In this document: positions 24,701 to 34,155 of the stretch, piece by piece
Layout: each line of letters begins with the position of its first letter
How positions within the stretch are numbered: the stretch's first letter is position 1
DNA from: Istiophorus platypterus
Lineage: Eukaryota > Chordata > Actinopteri > Istiophoriformes > Istiophoridae
Assembly: GCA_016859345.1 (NCBI GenBank)
Contig: CM029124.1
Coordinates: 12,612,480 to 12,676,479, forward strand
Length of the DNA: 64,000 bases
Direction: 5' to 3'
Notes under the pieces: generated by a model
The model's input: the letters and a program-made list of their open reading frames with translations, nothing else
Databases searched by the model: none
What the model was told of the DNA's origin: nothing
Made by a program: the position numbers and the translations under genes

Positions 24701-27700
24701 CAGTTGTAACTTCTTAGATTTAGTGTTTGAACAGTGCTGTTGATGTGATCCTGATGAATGTGGTCATTATCCTTTGCGTTCCTGAATAATAGACTCAATA
24801 GCAGTAGTCTCTTCATTTCTCTTTGTGCTTTCAGTGTAATAATATTGCTTAATCTAACCTTACATCTGAGAGGGCCTGGAGTCAGAGCAAGCTTATATAT
24901 GGAGACTAATCCTGGAGTGAAAAAACAATGTTATGCCAAACCTTCCCCTGACGATTGAGATGCAAAAAAGGGGAAAAGAAAGTATTGTGTTGTGTTACTC
25001 AAGATACATTCAGTGCAAAGTCAAGCGGCCCTTTTGCCTTTTTCTTCAGTATACTCAACAAGAAAATATTAACATGCAACTGACCAGAGGAGCAGCTAGG
25101 CAGGCTTTAAACCATCTGCTACATCTTCCCTTTACAAACATATTCACAGGCAACTGTACCTGCAGCTTCAGACTAGAATTGTGGAAATGAAATCGAACAG
25201 AGGATCGGGGCAGGTTATAAATTTGTTCCAAGGATTTACTTGAAATGCACATTGGTTTATCTTTTTTTTATATAAAATAAAAATTAAGGAAACCCTTTCA
25301 TTCTGTAAGTATTCTCAAGAACAAAACAGGAGAAAATCATTGAAATACCCCCCGTTCTGCAATTTAAAGGTAAAATAGAAACCTTAGATGGGATTTTTTT
25401 TTTTAAAAAAACAAATACATGTGGTTTGACTAATTAAAAGGCCCATGTCCAATATTAAGCTTAAATGCTGTCCATCCTAAGCATGATAGGTCTCGTATAA
25501 TAATCCATTGAATAGTAGTACCACTCTTTCACATTACCCTGTCTCCAAAAGGGGCCTGGCAGATTTACTGCTGTACTCATGTTGTACTCATGAACATTTT
25601 TTAATCATTTGAATATTGTGTAGTTTAAAGAGTTAAATCATATGAGTAAAAAACACCTCCTTTAGTCAGACTTCATGTTTGGTTTGACCTGGTATAACTT
25701 AGAGCAGTATTTCAAGCCTATCTGTAATTGATGTCAGCTGAGTATTCTTGACCAATGACCCCTTCAAGATTTTTAATGTATATTAATATGCAATAATATG
25801 TTCCATTATCTGTTTTAGTAACAAAAGTTCCCTTAGTATCTAGATTTTCTTCTTAAAAGTTATAAATTGCAAAATTATACTATTTAACACTTAATTAGCA
25901 TGATGACTTTCATTTTGTTATCACAAGTTAAAGGCAGCAATAATGTGCCTCCACTTTGTAAATTTCATGCACTCTAAAATGTCATAAATGAAAGGCAGCA
26001 GTGAGAGGAGCAATGAAATTTGGTTAAATATTTATATAGTAAGTGAAAGATATGAAGGGACAGTTATTGGGTTATTATTTCACTGAATTACCTTTCAACT
26101 GTGATATCACGTAATATAAGATTGTATCTCTGTAGACATTGCAGTCTTTACACTTGTTTACTGTCTGTGTTTGTAGTGTATGGTAAACCAGTGATCACCA
26201 GTGGAGGCTCCCAACATCCAGAGAACCCTTACCTGGACCGCCGCTCCCCTGCTCCCGAATCTGAGGTTGACCAGAGTGGCGCTAATACTGTGGGTCCCAG
26301 CACATCTGAGGCTCCCCAACCTGAAACGGAGCGCATCCCCCGGCCCCTCAGCCCCACCAAGCTGCTTCCCTTCATATCTAACCCCTACAGACATCAGAGT
26401 GAAGGTGACCTGGAAGCCCTGAGAAAGAAACTCTACAATGCGCCAAGGCCCCTGAAGAAACGCAGCTCCATCACTGAACCAGAAGGTCCCGCAGGGCCCA
26501 ACATTCAGAAACTCCTCTATCAGAAGACCACGCTGGCAGCTATGGAGACCACTGGTGAAGCGGAGAAGGCGGCAGAAGGATCTGTGGGGCCACATGTTCC
26601 AAGTCCTCTGAGTGCTGCAGAGAACTACCCATCAGAGACAGGACAGGCTCTGGAGGGAGGGCAGCCCCTATCTCAAAGCCCAGGTGCTCATGTCTCCGTT
26701 CCAGCCCCTGCTGAACACACCAAACCACCTTCAACCATCCCAGAGAGTGAGGACATTATCCTCCCTCCTCCCCCATCCCATCCAGCCCCCAGGCCAGATG
26801 ATGCTCTTTTCCCACCACCACCCCCTGCCAGCTTGGAGGACACAATGCCCAACCTGCCCCCTCCACCTCCAGAAGGCTTCCTTGAAGAGTTCCCCCCATA
26901 CCCACCACCCCCATATCCCAGTGGAGCAGAGCAGGAGAGCTTGGGGGAGGACACCTTCAACATGAAGGCACCTGAGGTCACTGGACAGGTCACTCTGCCA
27001 CCAGTAAGAATCACTATCATAAACAGCAGAATCACAATTATGATGTTGCTCTCAGTTGCCTTGTTGAAAGAAATCAAGGGCACTGCAGTCCTGTATAGAT
27101 TATCTTGTCTGCTTTTACTCTACATGTGTTCTTAACACCCCTCAAATGTTTGTTAGCTCCACAGGGGCAAGTCATTGATTACAGTTAGTGCACACTGTGC
27201 TTTTTAACACCAGTGACCTGGTCAGATGTTATATAATTAAATGATCCCTATCAAGTATCAAGTACTACTATTGTTTCTAGAGAAAGTGGGCCTCATTCTG
27301 CTTACGTTAAGCGGATAGCCATCCTACTTTTCCCCCTTTACATAGATGCACTCTCTGTTGCAAATAAACTCCAGTTTATATTTTCTTGTTGTTGGGCTCT
27401 TAGTGTAACTCTTTAAGCGGTTTTAGTGGTGAGGTGACAGGTTTTACTCCAAAAGGGCAACCCCTCCCCCCTTTCCAATTTAAGACCCATTTAAAAACTA
27501 AAGAAAGTTTTGTTTTGTTTTTTTTAACTTCACTGGAGCAGAACTGTTCGTAATCAGGTTGCATAATCATGGTTTTAGAGAAATGAACTGAATAAACAGG
27601 ATTAGCAATGCACTGAGATCTGAAAAAACAAGTCCCTCCTCTACTCTCAGTCCAGATTGAACACAACAGAGAGTGGATGCTTCCACCTCAGCAAAGCATA

Positions 27701-29179
27701 TTTCAGGATGAGACTCTAACAGTCTCACATCTTAGATTTACATTTTTTCTTTTTTTATGTTGCTGTTTAAGATTATTTGTGTGATTCACAATTATGACTG
27801 TTTATTTAGGGGAAAAGGACAAACTTGCGCAAACCTGGCTCTGAACGCATCGATCACAGCATGAGAGTTAAGTTCAACCCACTGGCTCTTCTACTGGACT
27901 CTTCTCTGGAGGGCGAGTTTGACCTGGTCCAGAGAATCATCTATGAAGTAAGAAATGTGCTTTTTTTGAGCATCTGTTTCTGCTTTGTTACTAAGCTACC
28001 ATGCTATCAAAGATGTTTAGATTAAAATATCTAAAAGTAATCATTATATTTCAGTATTTGCTGATACTAAAATTAAACTTTTATCAAGTCTGTCTTGTAA
28101 TTTCTCAATCACAGGTGGAGGATCCCAGTCAGCCCAATGATGAAGGTATCACAGCCCTACACAACGCCGTTTGTGCCGGACATACAGAGATAGTCAAGTT
28201 CTTGGTTCAGTTTGGTGTCAATGTCAATGCTGCTGACAGTGACGGCTGGTAAGTTCAAGTTCACTGCTGACATCGTTGACAATTGTTTATTGGATCTCCG
28301 CAAATCTGAACTGTTATTATTATTCTACATTTTAGAGTTTCCAATCGGATATGGACAACTCTTAACATTATCCTGCAGTATAAACCCGAAATCTGAATGT
28401 AGTGTACTTCACTCTGACTGTAATCATCATAATCTGTTAGTAATTTCTATTCCTCTGTTCTTTTCTCCTCTTTACTTTCCTTTCTCGACCACCCTCTAAC
28501 ACAGGACACCTCTTCACTGTGCTGCATCCTGCAACAATGTGCAAGTGTGCAAGTTCCTGGTGGAGTCTGGCGCTGCCGTGTTTGCTATGACTTACAGTGA
28601 CATGCAGACGGCAGCTGATAAATGTGAAGAGATGGAGGAGGGCTATACCCAGTGCTCTCAGTTCCTATATGGTCAGTTTTTTTACTTTTGCAGGCTGTGC
28701 TCCTTTTACTTTATTATTTCACTGTTTCCCATGTCTGTTTTTTTTCTTGACAAATTCACTAGAAAGCTTTTTGTGCTGATTATCTTCCTGTGTTACTTTA
28801 AATCCACCCCCCCCTTTAGGTGTGCAAGAGAAGATGGGCATCATGAACAGGGGTGTGGTCTATGGTCTGTGGGACTACACGGGTGAAAACTCTGATGAAC
28901 TGTCATTCCGCGAGGGAGACTGCATGACCATCATCCGCAGAGAAGATGAGGACGAGATGGAATGGTGGTGGGCACGCATGGGCGACACAGAGGGTTACAT
29001 TCCCCGCAACCTCCTAGGGGTGAGTCATGAGTCATGAGTCAATGAAAGTGTAATAAGTGTGTTTATTTTACTTATTTTATGCAGAAGCAATTATGTAAAA
29101 CTGCAAAGTTGACATGTCTTCTTGTTGTCCATAACAGCTCTACCCCAGAATAAAGCCAAGACAGAGGACCCTGGCTTAA
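1655..29179 (+). CDS. tp53bp2: ASPP2, apoptosis-stimulating p53-binding protein 2 (20 coding exons)
   Basis: Spliced exons encode about 1,144 aa, close to human ASPP2 (1,134 aa for the long form). In order: beta-grasp/RA-like domain (about 7-98), Gln-rich helical/coiled-coil region (about 121-325), Pro-rich linker (about 329-915) with a KKRSSITEPEGP block and a PPPY WW ligand (886-889), an RVKF PP1-docking motif (937-940), ankyrin repeats (about 965-1060) and an SH3 domain (about 1070-1130), ending LYPRIKPRQRTLA. In the family the ankyrin-SH3 part binds p53, BCL2 and NF-kB p65 and targets PP1, while the N terminus acts with PAR3 at junctions. The paralogue ASPP1 was considered, but the N-terminal and linker residues fit ASPP2 better. 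All introns are GT-AG and every exon phase joins. The span includes introns; exons are listed separately. Confidence 0.96.
2225..2268 (+). repeat. (ATC)n microsatellite
   Basis: Near-perfect ATC/CAT trinucleotide array in tp53bp2 intron 1, which creates apparent poly-Met or poly-Ile open frames. Confidence 0.95.
3751..3787 (+). repeat. (GT)18 microsatellite
   Basis: Perfect GT array in tp53bp2 intron 1. Confidence 0.95.
6205..6226 (+). repeat. (GA)11 microsatellite
   Basis: Perfect GA array in tp53bp2 intron 1. Confidence 0.95.
12299..12446 (+). CDS. tp53bp2: tp53bp2 coding exon 2
   Basis: Acceptor GTCCCCAG|ATG, donor CTG|GTGAGT, phase 0 to 1. Encodes MFLTVYLSNN then the VTPETLCRDVVDLCKEPG segment, residues 10-58 of the beta-grasp/RA-like domain. 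Nearly identical to vertebrate ASPP2. Confidence 0.95.
13493..13606 (+). CDS. tp53bp2: tp53bp2 coding exon 3
   Basis: Acceptor CTGCAG, donor TCCG|GTAAGT, phase 1 to 1. Encodes GERMLDVLQRWG and EVRFFLRHNRAPGR (residues 59-96), completing the N-terminal domain. Confidence 0.95.
15008..15078 (+). CDS. tp53bp2: tp53bp2 coding exon 4
   Basis: Acceptor GCTCAG, donor GGG|GTAAGT, phase 1 to 0. A short polar linker with LKRNGVKSPQ and ending RRMENG, matching the family's LKRNGVKVP...RKENG (residues 97-120). Confidence 0.92.
15877..15978 (+). CDS. tp53bp2: tp53bp2 coding exon 5
   Basis: Acceptor TGTCTAG, donor AAG|GTGAAT, phase 0. Encodes PRMDMTLAELQEMAARQQQQ and the QQLLASK segment, the start of the coiled coil (residues 121-154). 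Confidence 0.95.
17211..17385 (+). CDS. tp53bp2: tp53bp2 coding exon 6
   Basis: Acceptor with a long T tract and CTGCAG, donor CTGG|GTGAGC, phase 0 to 1. Encodes Gln-rich helix with EQEKLQRLREN and KKVRALKGQVEQKRLSNGKL (residues 155-212). Confidence 0.95.
17618..17799 (+). CDS. tp53bp2: tp53bp2 coding exon 7
   Basis: Acceptor TTTCCAG, donor CCAG|GTGCGC, phase 1 to 0. Encodes VEEIEQMNNLFQQKQREL and SSVAELDRLYKELQ (residues 213-273), continuing the coiled coil. The donor departs from consensus at +3 to +6; the following intron is only 127 nt. Confidence 0.95.
17927..18091 (+). CDS. tp53bp2: tp53bp2 coding exon 8
   Basis: Acceptor GGTCAG, donor CCT|GTAAGT, phase 0. Encodes LRNKLNQDQNSKLQQQRES and RDRLWKKKAALQQKENLP (residues 274-328), the end of the coiled coil. 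Confidence 0.95.
19904..19951 (+). CDS. tp53bp2: Candidate 48-nt cassette exon of tp53bp2
   Basis: A 48-nt segment lies between a pyrimidine-rich acceptor (TTTTGTTTTCTCAAG) and a consensus-like donor (CAG|GTAACT). It is open in frame (NGYPGKERASKDTHLQ), phase 0 at both ends, and sits between exons 8 and 9, which also meet in phase 0. Inclusion would add 16 residues after KENLP. I do not recall this peptide in ASPP2, so it may be a fish-specific optional exon or a chance pseudo-exon. Confidence 0.45.
21044..21227 (+). CDS. tp53bp2: tp53bp2 coding exon 9
   Basis: Acceptor ACCTTCAG, donor TCAG|GTAAAC, phase 0 to 1. Encodes SRVAAVGPYIQSSTMPRGP and LLVKPAYPDG, a conserved ASPP2 block at the start of the Pro-rich linker (residues 329-389). 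Confidence 0.95.
21576..21629 (+). CDS. tp53bp2: Probable tp53bp2 coding exon 10 (optional?)
   Basis: Acceptor CCTCCAGCAG is a NAGNAG pair, so the exon may start at 21573 or 21576. Donor GAAG|GTAGTT. Phase 1 to 1, open in frame, encoding ESGTPPGCDVILSSE. Similarity to the human linker is weak, so support rests on splice sites and frame. It can be skipped without a frameshift. Confidence 0.5.
22878..22928 (+). CDS. tp53bp2: Probable tp53bp2 coding exon 11 (optional?)
   Basis: Acceptor ATCTTCCTCAG, donor AAAG|GTACAC, 51 nt, phase 1 to 1. Encodes the basic peptide AMFLLKPLKELRAKRK. No clear human counterpart comes to mind; the splice signals are good and the frame is open. It can be skipped without a frameshift. 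Confidence 0.45.
23685..23807 (+). CDS. tp53bp2: tp53bp2 coding exon 12
   Basis: Acceptor GTCCCCCAG, donor CAAG|GTAAGA, phase 1 to 1. Encodes a Ser/Asn/Pro-rich linker (LQTSKLTEWGSSGPESN...). It resembles the human SKIHPVGPDWSPSNAD region only loosely (residues 425-465). Confidence 0.8.
24024..24145 (+). CDS. tp53bp2: tp53bp2 coding exon 13
   Basis: Acceptor TGCATAG, donor CAG|GTGAGA, phase 1 to 0. Encodes KVRPFSMFEP and LRKNQSSDDLVRDAQ (residues 466-506), both diagnostic of ASPP2. Confidence 0.95.
24281..24689 (+). CDS. tp53bp2: tp53bp2 coding exon 14
   Basis: Acceptor ATCTCTCCAG, donor AGTG|GTAAGA, phase 0 to 1. Encodes KVPPPVPTKPKGPG, a Pro/Ser/Gln-rich stretch, AATVRPFTPELPSSKDAS and SSIYSMYTQQSGSGKPFQ (residues 507-642). 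The PxxP motifs are potential SH3 ligands. Confidence 0.95.
26177..27003 (+). CDS. tp53bp2: tp53bp2 coding exon 15 (large Pro-rich exon)
   Basis: Acceptor TTTGTAG, donor CCA|GTAAGA, 827 nt, phase 1 to 0. Encodes VYGKPVI, IPRPLSPTKLLPFISNPYR, DLEALRKKLYNAPRPLKKRS, ITEPEGPAGPNIQKLLYQ and FPPYPPPPYPSG (residues 643-918). PPPY fits the WW ligand through which ASPP2 binds YAP. Proline runs around residues 840-880 (LPPPPSHPAP, PPPPPASLED, LPPPPPEG) are longer than I recall for human. Confidence 0.96.
27810..27947 (+). CDS. tp53bp2: tp53bp2 coding exon 16 (PP1-docking motif)
   Basis: Acceptor TTTATTTAG, donor GAA|GTAAGA, phase 0. Encodes GKRTNLRKPGSERIDHSM, then RVKFNPLALLLDSSLEGEF and DLVQRIIYE. 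RVKF (937-940) is the PP1 catalytic-subunit docking motif. Confidence 0.97.
28115..28248 (+). CDS. tp53bp2: tp53bp2 coding exon 17 (ankyrin repeats)
   Basis: Acceptor ATCACAG, donor GGCTG|GTAAGT, phase 0 to 2. Encodes DEGITALHNAVCAGHTEIVK, FLVQFGVNVNAADSDG, a canonical ankyrin repeat; essentially invariant with human. Confidence 0.97.
28505..28671 (+). CDS. tp53bp2: tp53bp2 coding exon 18 (ankyrin repeats)
   Basis: Acceptor CTAACACAG, donor TATG|GTCAGT, phase 2 to 1. Encodes TPLHCAASCNNVQVCKFLVE and ADKCEEMEEGYTQCSQFLY (residues 1009-1064). Confidence 0.97.
28820..29019 (+). CDS. tp53bp2: tp53bp2 coding exon 19 (SH3 domain)
   Basis: Acceptor CCCCTTTAG, donor GGG|GTGAGT, phase 1 to 0. Encodes the SH3 core: GLWDYTGENSDELSFREGD, the acidic RT/n-Src residues EDEDEMEWWWARMGD and GYIPRNLLG. 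This surface contacts p53 in mammals. Confidence 0.97.
29138..29179 (+). CDS. tp53bp2: tp53bp2 terminal coding exon 20
   Basis: Acceptor CCATAACAG. Encodes LYPRIKPRQRTLA then TAA (29177-29179), the expected ASPP C terminus. The 3' UTR continues downstream. Confidence 0.96.
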   Translation, partial: LYPRIKPRQRTLA

Positions 29180-30375
29180 AACACACAACCCTGCACATTC
29201 CAGGCTGCCAGAAATCTCCAATACACACACGCACGCACACACAAACAAACACAAACAGGCTTTAACTGACTGGAAAGGAGAAAGACACTGCTGAAATGAA
29301 TAGACAAGGACAGACCAAACAATATGAAGGATCAACTCTTTCTGGCACTTTTCTTTATCTTCAACAGAGGGATTCCCTCACTTATTTTTCGAGGCCACTA
29401 TGTAATTTTTACCTAAGACACTAATGGCATTGTTTTCCTTTTCTGTTTCTGTTGTTTTTGTAATTAGTGTCCGAACTACTATTTCTAAAGTGACAGAAAC
29501 TCAAATGTGGGGATGTTAATGGAACAGGCAGTATTTTTATTGCTAGAAAGTGATTTTTACACTTTTGAAAAGTCTTTTAAAACTTGCTTCATTGGCTACA
29601 TTGCGTGAGATGACTGAGTGGATGATAATGATGATGATGTTTTTTGAATGCTGTTACCATGACAATCTTTGGGGGCTTGTTTCTGGTCATTATGCTGAGT
29701 GACTGTGCCTCTGCATAACTGCACTGGAGGTATGAAGTTTCAGTTTTGACTGCCACGGTTCTGGCTTAACAAATAGAATATGAAATGATTGGTGGAAAAA
29801 CAGTGATGGAGCTTTTGATTGATCTATTGCTGTTCATTCAGTGGTCTATGAGTACCAGATATCCAATATACACTCCTGCTTTGGCACAATGTTGAGTTGC
29901 CATAGACACTGTGTACGCATGTATTGCTGTCACACAAACTAGTGAAATGTTACTGTAGGAATTATATTGTTATGAAAATGGATTTTGAAAATCTTAAGAG
30001 GCCCTTTGATTAAGAGGCAGAAATTCTGCAGTATAAATTTTGATATTTTATTACAACCATTCCATGACAATACAGTAACGTAAAAATGAGGTCTAATATC
30101 AGAAACCTTGACTTTTTTTTAATGTTCACTAAGAGATGACACATTATATTGTAAAGTCAGAACAACTTCTAAGTCAAATCGTGTCTTAAAAGTAAAACAT
30201 TTAAAAAAATGAAACTTACCATCCCAAACGTCCCCAAAACTCAACTCATTACATATCTCTGTCATTGCAGATGTATTTATTTTTGTTACTTTTTTCTTTA
30301 GCCCTTTTGTCAGTACTATAACCACAAATGTACTGTAGTATTTCAAACATTTACAATAAAATACTTTGTACTAAA
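29180..30375 (+). other. tp53bp2: tp53bp2 3' UTR
   Basis: Non-coding sequence after the stop. A canonical AATAAA at 30355-30360 is the first convincing polyadenylation signal downstream, giving a 3' UTR of about 1.2 kb. The cleavage site is inferred. Confidence 0.55.
30355..30360 (+). terminator. tp53bp2: Candidate poly(A) signal for tp53bp2
   Basis: AATAAA in the context TTTACAATAAAATACTTTG, about 1.18 kb past the stop codon. An earlier AATAAA near 29149 lies inside the last coding exon and is not credible as a signal. Confidence 0.5.
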
Positions 30376-33300
30376 TATATGTAGTCTTGTTGCCGACCAC
30401 AAATGCAGCCTTTTATCCAATTTCATTTTCATCATTTTCATAAAGACGAATAAAAGCCATATTAATTTTAACATCAAAATTTGCTGCCCTCTGCTGGACA
30501 GAAGGTGAAGCTTTAACCTGCTAGAACAAGAATTCAAACATGGAAAGAGTCTTATGGTGGAGAGCAGGTTATAAAATATGTAGTGCCATACATGAAACTC
30601 GATCCAGGTAAGCATGAAACCAATACCTGACCCATTTTTTAGTGCCACTTTGCTGTAGACCACACTGAGCCTTAATTAGATAAATGAACCTGCAAGTCCA
30701 TAGGATAGATTGAGTAGGTGTATGATATTTTGTCTCTAAAATAAAATCAAAAACTCCTGACACCGTAGCTATTTTTGGAAACATTTATAGACTTCAGAGG
30801 GAAGTTGAGACTTTTTAAGTGAATCTCTACAGAGCAGAATTTTTAGGGGGAGACAGCACCTGGTGGCTGTTAGTGTTAATCCATATTACGCTCATCCTTC
30901 TCCCACATCTACTCTATGTGTTCATATTATGACAAAGATGAGAGGGACATTTTAAATTAGACAGGTGTTGAATGTCAATCCCAGTTCTGTCAAACTCAGC
31001 ACAAACCAGAATTATTTACAGTGGAGACTGTTTGCTGTTTTTGGTGGAGAGTAAGCAAGGCACTACAATCGTTAACTAATTATCACATTTCTATTTTAGT
31101 TCACTGTCCAAAGACAGAATGTTGCAGAATAATAACTTCATCACCTTTCAATTGCCTCAATTTCCAACCGAGAAAAAAAACAGCGCAGTCCCAACAGAGT
31201 GGGGCAAAGATGATGTTCTCAGGAGGAAATAGCATAGTAATTGGTTTACCAAGAACAGCATATTTCTTTGTCTTTATCTGTAATCAACATAATTTGGGGT
31301 GTTCCATCTTCGGCCGGGCAAAAAATGACAGGGCTGTCCATATATGCTGATATAAAGGCGTTTTATGAGGCAGTATTACAGTAACACAATGTTTCAAGAC
31401 CTAGTGAAATGCTCCTTGAACAAGACTAAGAATCTCTTGCCATGCTAGCAGCTCTGGGAGTCTATGAATATAATATTTACAATGTTCACCCTGACATTTT
31501 GCAAATTAGCACTAAACGCAAATAGTTTTGCAAGTATTTTAGCCATAAGGGGTAAGTTCAAATTCTGACTAGATTTAGGTGCCAGATGAAATGTCACCAA
31601 ATTGATATGGACTTGTCCTCTGGGCACTATGGATAGCAAACCTATACTTAAAATGCATGCAGATAAGTCCAAAAAGTTGTGAGGACATTTCAGTTGTAAC
31701 CACAAATTGTCAACTTAATGATGGCACAGGAGGACAAGGCGTAGGATCATCAAAATCAGTAGGATTCCTCCTCAGGACGCCATGAATGTCTACACATTCC
31801 AGTCTGCCAGTCCAAAGTGGAGGACTGGCAGGTTGCTATCCATAGAGGTGGAATGTGTACCATCTTCGGTTGTGTCGTATCAGATTCCTCAAATAACAGA
31901 ACCCTATTTTTTCATCCGGGTAGATACATGATGTATGAAAAGAAAATAAACAATCCCTGACTCGAATTCTAACCGACTGGTCTGAAGTCCCCATGTAAAC
32001 TGTGTTTTGTGCGCAGGTCTCTGTAGCAGAACAGCAGGCAGAGTGAAACTGTTCACGCTCCCGGATTCTCTTTTCTTATTATTAGCCGAGACGCACCGGG
32101 AGAAAAAGCAGAGGTGCCGCATTTTGCGAAGTAACTCATATATCCACAACACACTTTATGTCCACATGCTATATCTAACCACTCCATCCTGTCTTGAGCT
32201 ACCAGTGTTGCCGTGGTAACCAGCAGCAGTGAAACTCCTTCCTTCCTCCGCTAGCCCCTGTGAAGTTCCTCTGTTGTGTCCCTGTGCGACTTCTACGGGG
32301 ATTAATGGAGCTGAATGTTTAAGACACAGCCTCTGTGCTGAACAAATCCCGTGCTGAATTGCAATACGTAGAGGAGATTGAAAATCTGAGCTCAGCATCA
32401 GCACTGCCTTCTCAAAATAAGTAACTGCATTCATAATTGATACGTTCACCCTTAATGAATAAAAAGTTCTGTATTAATGAGAGAATAGCAGCGACACATG
32501 GAATGACAGATAGCTGCCGTTGTGTCCCTTCATAATCAGAGCTCTGACACGAGCCCTCTGTGTTTTTCAATGAGCAGTGTAAAGACCCACAGGGTGTATC
32601 CACACAGATAAAGATCTGATCCATGTTGCTACTGTAGCCTTGTGCAATATAATGGCTCAAATCCCATGTATTTCCCCTCTGGGCTTGTTATTTCATTGGG
32701 TTTTTGTATCTTCATTAAGTGTTGAGCTCCTGTGTACATAACATCCGCACTCACTGGGATATGAGATCAACCTTGCCATGAATCTCACCTAATCAAGAAA
32801 TGCAAAACATGATATTTTTACCCAAGGGTCCAGAGAGGAGGAAGAAAGAAGGCGGGAAGCAGATAAGGAGCCGCAGGTGCAATTATGTCTGCATGCCTGA
32901 ATGTGAGTAATGTGAGTCTTCCACAAGCAACCACAAAGTGCTTTAATAAGAAAAAAGCTAAAGCTAAAGCAAAAGCTACGGAGACATCTTTAGCTCATGT
33001 GTCTCATTCACCGACTTCTGTAAACCTGCAGTTAGCATCGATCAGCGTTGACCTTTAAACCTTTACTGAATCAATTATTCAACAGCCTTTTTGGTGGAGA
33101 ATATAATTTTCCCTGTTTCTTCTTGTCAGTCAAATCTGATCAAACCAAAGCCACAAAATCCTGATGCAGCACATTAGACTTTTTGAGTGTTAAACTAAAT
33201 AAGTAAATCCTAAAGATATTTTACCCCCAAAATTTTAACTCTGAGGTTTTTTTTTCATTAGATTAGTTTAGTTGTGACTATTTAATATTGCAAGAAAGAG

Positions 33301-33740
33301 TTAAATCAACTATATTCAATATTTTTATTTTAAGAACAGAAGAAAGCTCTCGTCAACCCGATGTGTTATGTGTCCAGAGCCCAACAGCAGAAAGGAAAAA
33401 CTGTAAAACTGTTAAAAACTTAATACTAGATTTTTACTCATGGACGATGGGCAACCTTGTATAGTTTGTATTCTAATATCCAACAAAGTTGTGAGTAATC
33501 AAATTAAGTCGACCTAAATGACATGGAGGGAACCGGGGGCTTTGGGCCACCTGGGGGGTCTGGGGCCACTAAGAAGTTGCCCCTTTGCCTGGTTGGTAAT
33601 CAAGCCGAGGCACTACACAGTGAATGATATGTAAATGTATGATTTATAGTTCTGCTTGATGAACGTTTATTGCACATTTAATGGATTTATTAGTTAAAAA
33701 GTTAATGTAGATGTTCTTGGTAAATGTTAAAAGTGTATTT
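30376..33740. other. Intergenic region between tp53bp2 and sema4g
   Basis: No exon with protein similarity is visible on either strand. The region is AT-rich unique-looking DNA plus a degenerate reverse-orientation interspersed repeat (about 31.4-31.86 kb). GC content rises only near the downstream promoter. Confidence 0.6.
31405..31860 (-). repeat. Degenerate teleost interspersed repeat (family R1), reverse orientation
   Basis: Read on the minus strand it contains the phrases I know from an abundant fish repeat: GAGCTGCTAGCATGGC followed by CTTAGTCTTG, and an AGGATGAATCC/GATCCTACGCC-like block with a decayed GTTGTGAAATGTC motif. It shares this layout with copies near 46.7 kb and 59.4 kb. 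No ORF. Family name and class are not assigned. Confidence 0.5.
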
Positions 33741-33928
33741 AAGACCCTTCATTACACCCGGTCGCGTGTGATTCGCTCTGTACCCGCTTGGTGTCAGTGC
33801 GACGCCGACCCGCGGCGCTGAATGGGACAGGTTTCATTCGTGCACCTTTTCCTCTTCGTCGCAAAATTGTTGCTGTCCCCGCGCTGGGCGGAGCTTATGG
33901 TACACCTGGAATAAATGAAAAAATAAAA

Positions 33929-33949
33929 GGTGGTGGTGGTGGTGGTGGA
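33929..33949 (+). repeat. (GGT)n microsatellite in putative sema4g promoter
   Basis: Seven tandem GGT units, with potential to form a G-rich structure, between the GC box and the purine tract. Confidence 0.9.
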
Positions 33950-34030
33950 GTTAGGGCGACGAAGGGGAACCGTCCCATCATCACATGACAACCAGCTGGT
34001 AAAGGAGAGGACCGGGATACCTGACTCAGT

Positions 34031-34155
34031 GAAGGAGGAGGAAGAGGAGGAGGAGAGGAGGAAGAGAAGAGGAGGAAGAGGAGGAGGAGAGGAGGAGGAG
34101 CAGGAGAGGAGCAGGAGAGGAGGAGGAGAGGAGGAGGAGGAGGAGGAGGAGGAGG
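34031..34155 (+). repeat. (GGA)n/(GAA) purine-rich tract
   Basis: About 125 nt of almost pure purine built from GAG, GGA and GAA units, within the CpG-rich promoter or first exon of sema4g. It is a candidate for triplex or G-quadruplex formation. The open frames across it are a by-product of its composition. Confidence 0.9.

Noticed and set aside
26158..27083. Minus-strand open frames of 131-145 aa
   Set aside because: Antisense shadow of the large Pro-rich tp53bp2 exon 15; Gly-rich text mirrors proline codons.
26101..27135. Single 344-aa open frame as a separate intronless gene
   Set aside because: Its middle is tp53bp2 exon 15 with clear splice sites. The flanking residues are intron read-through.
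30376..33740. An mrpl43-like gene next to sema4g, as in human
   Set aside because: I looked for mrpl43-like coding sequence upstream of sema4g and found none in any frame.
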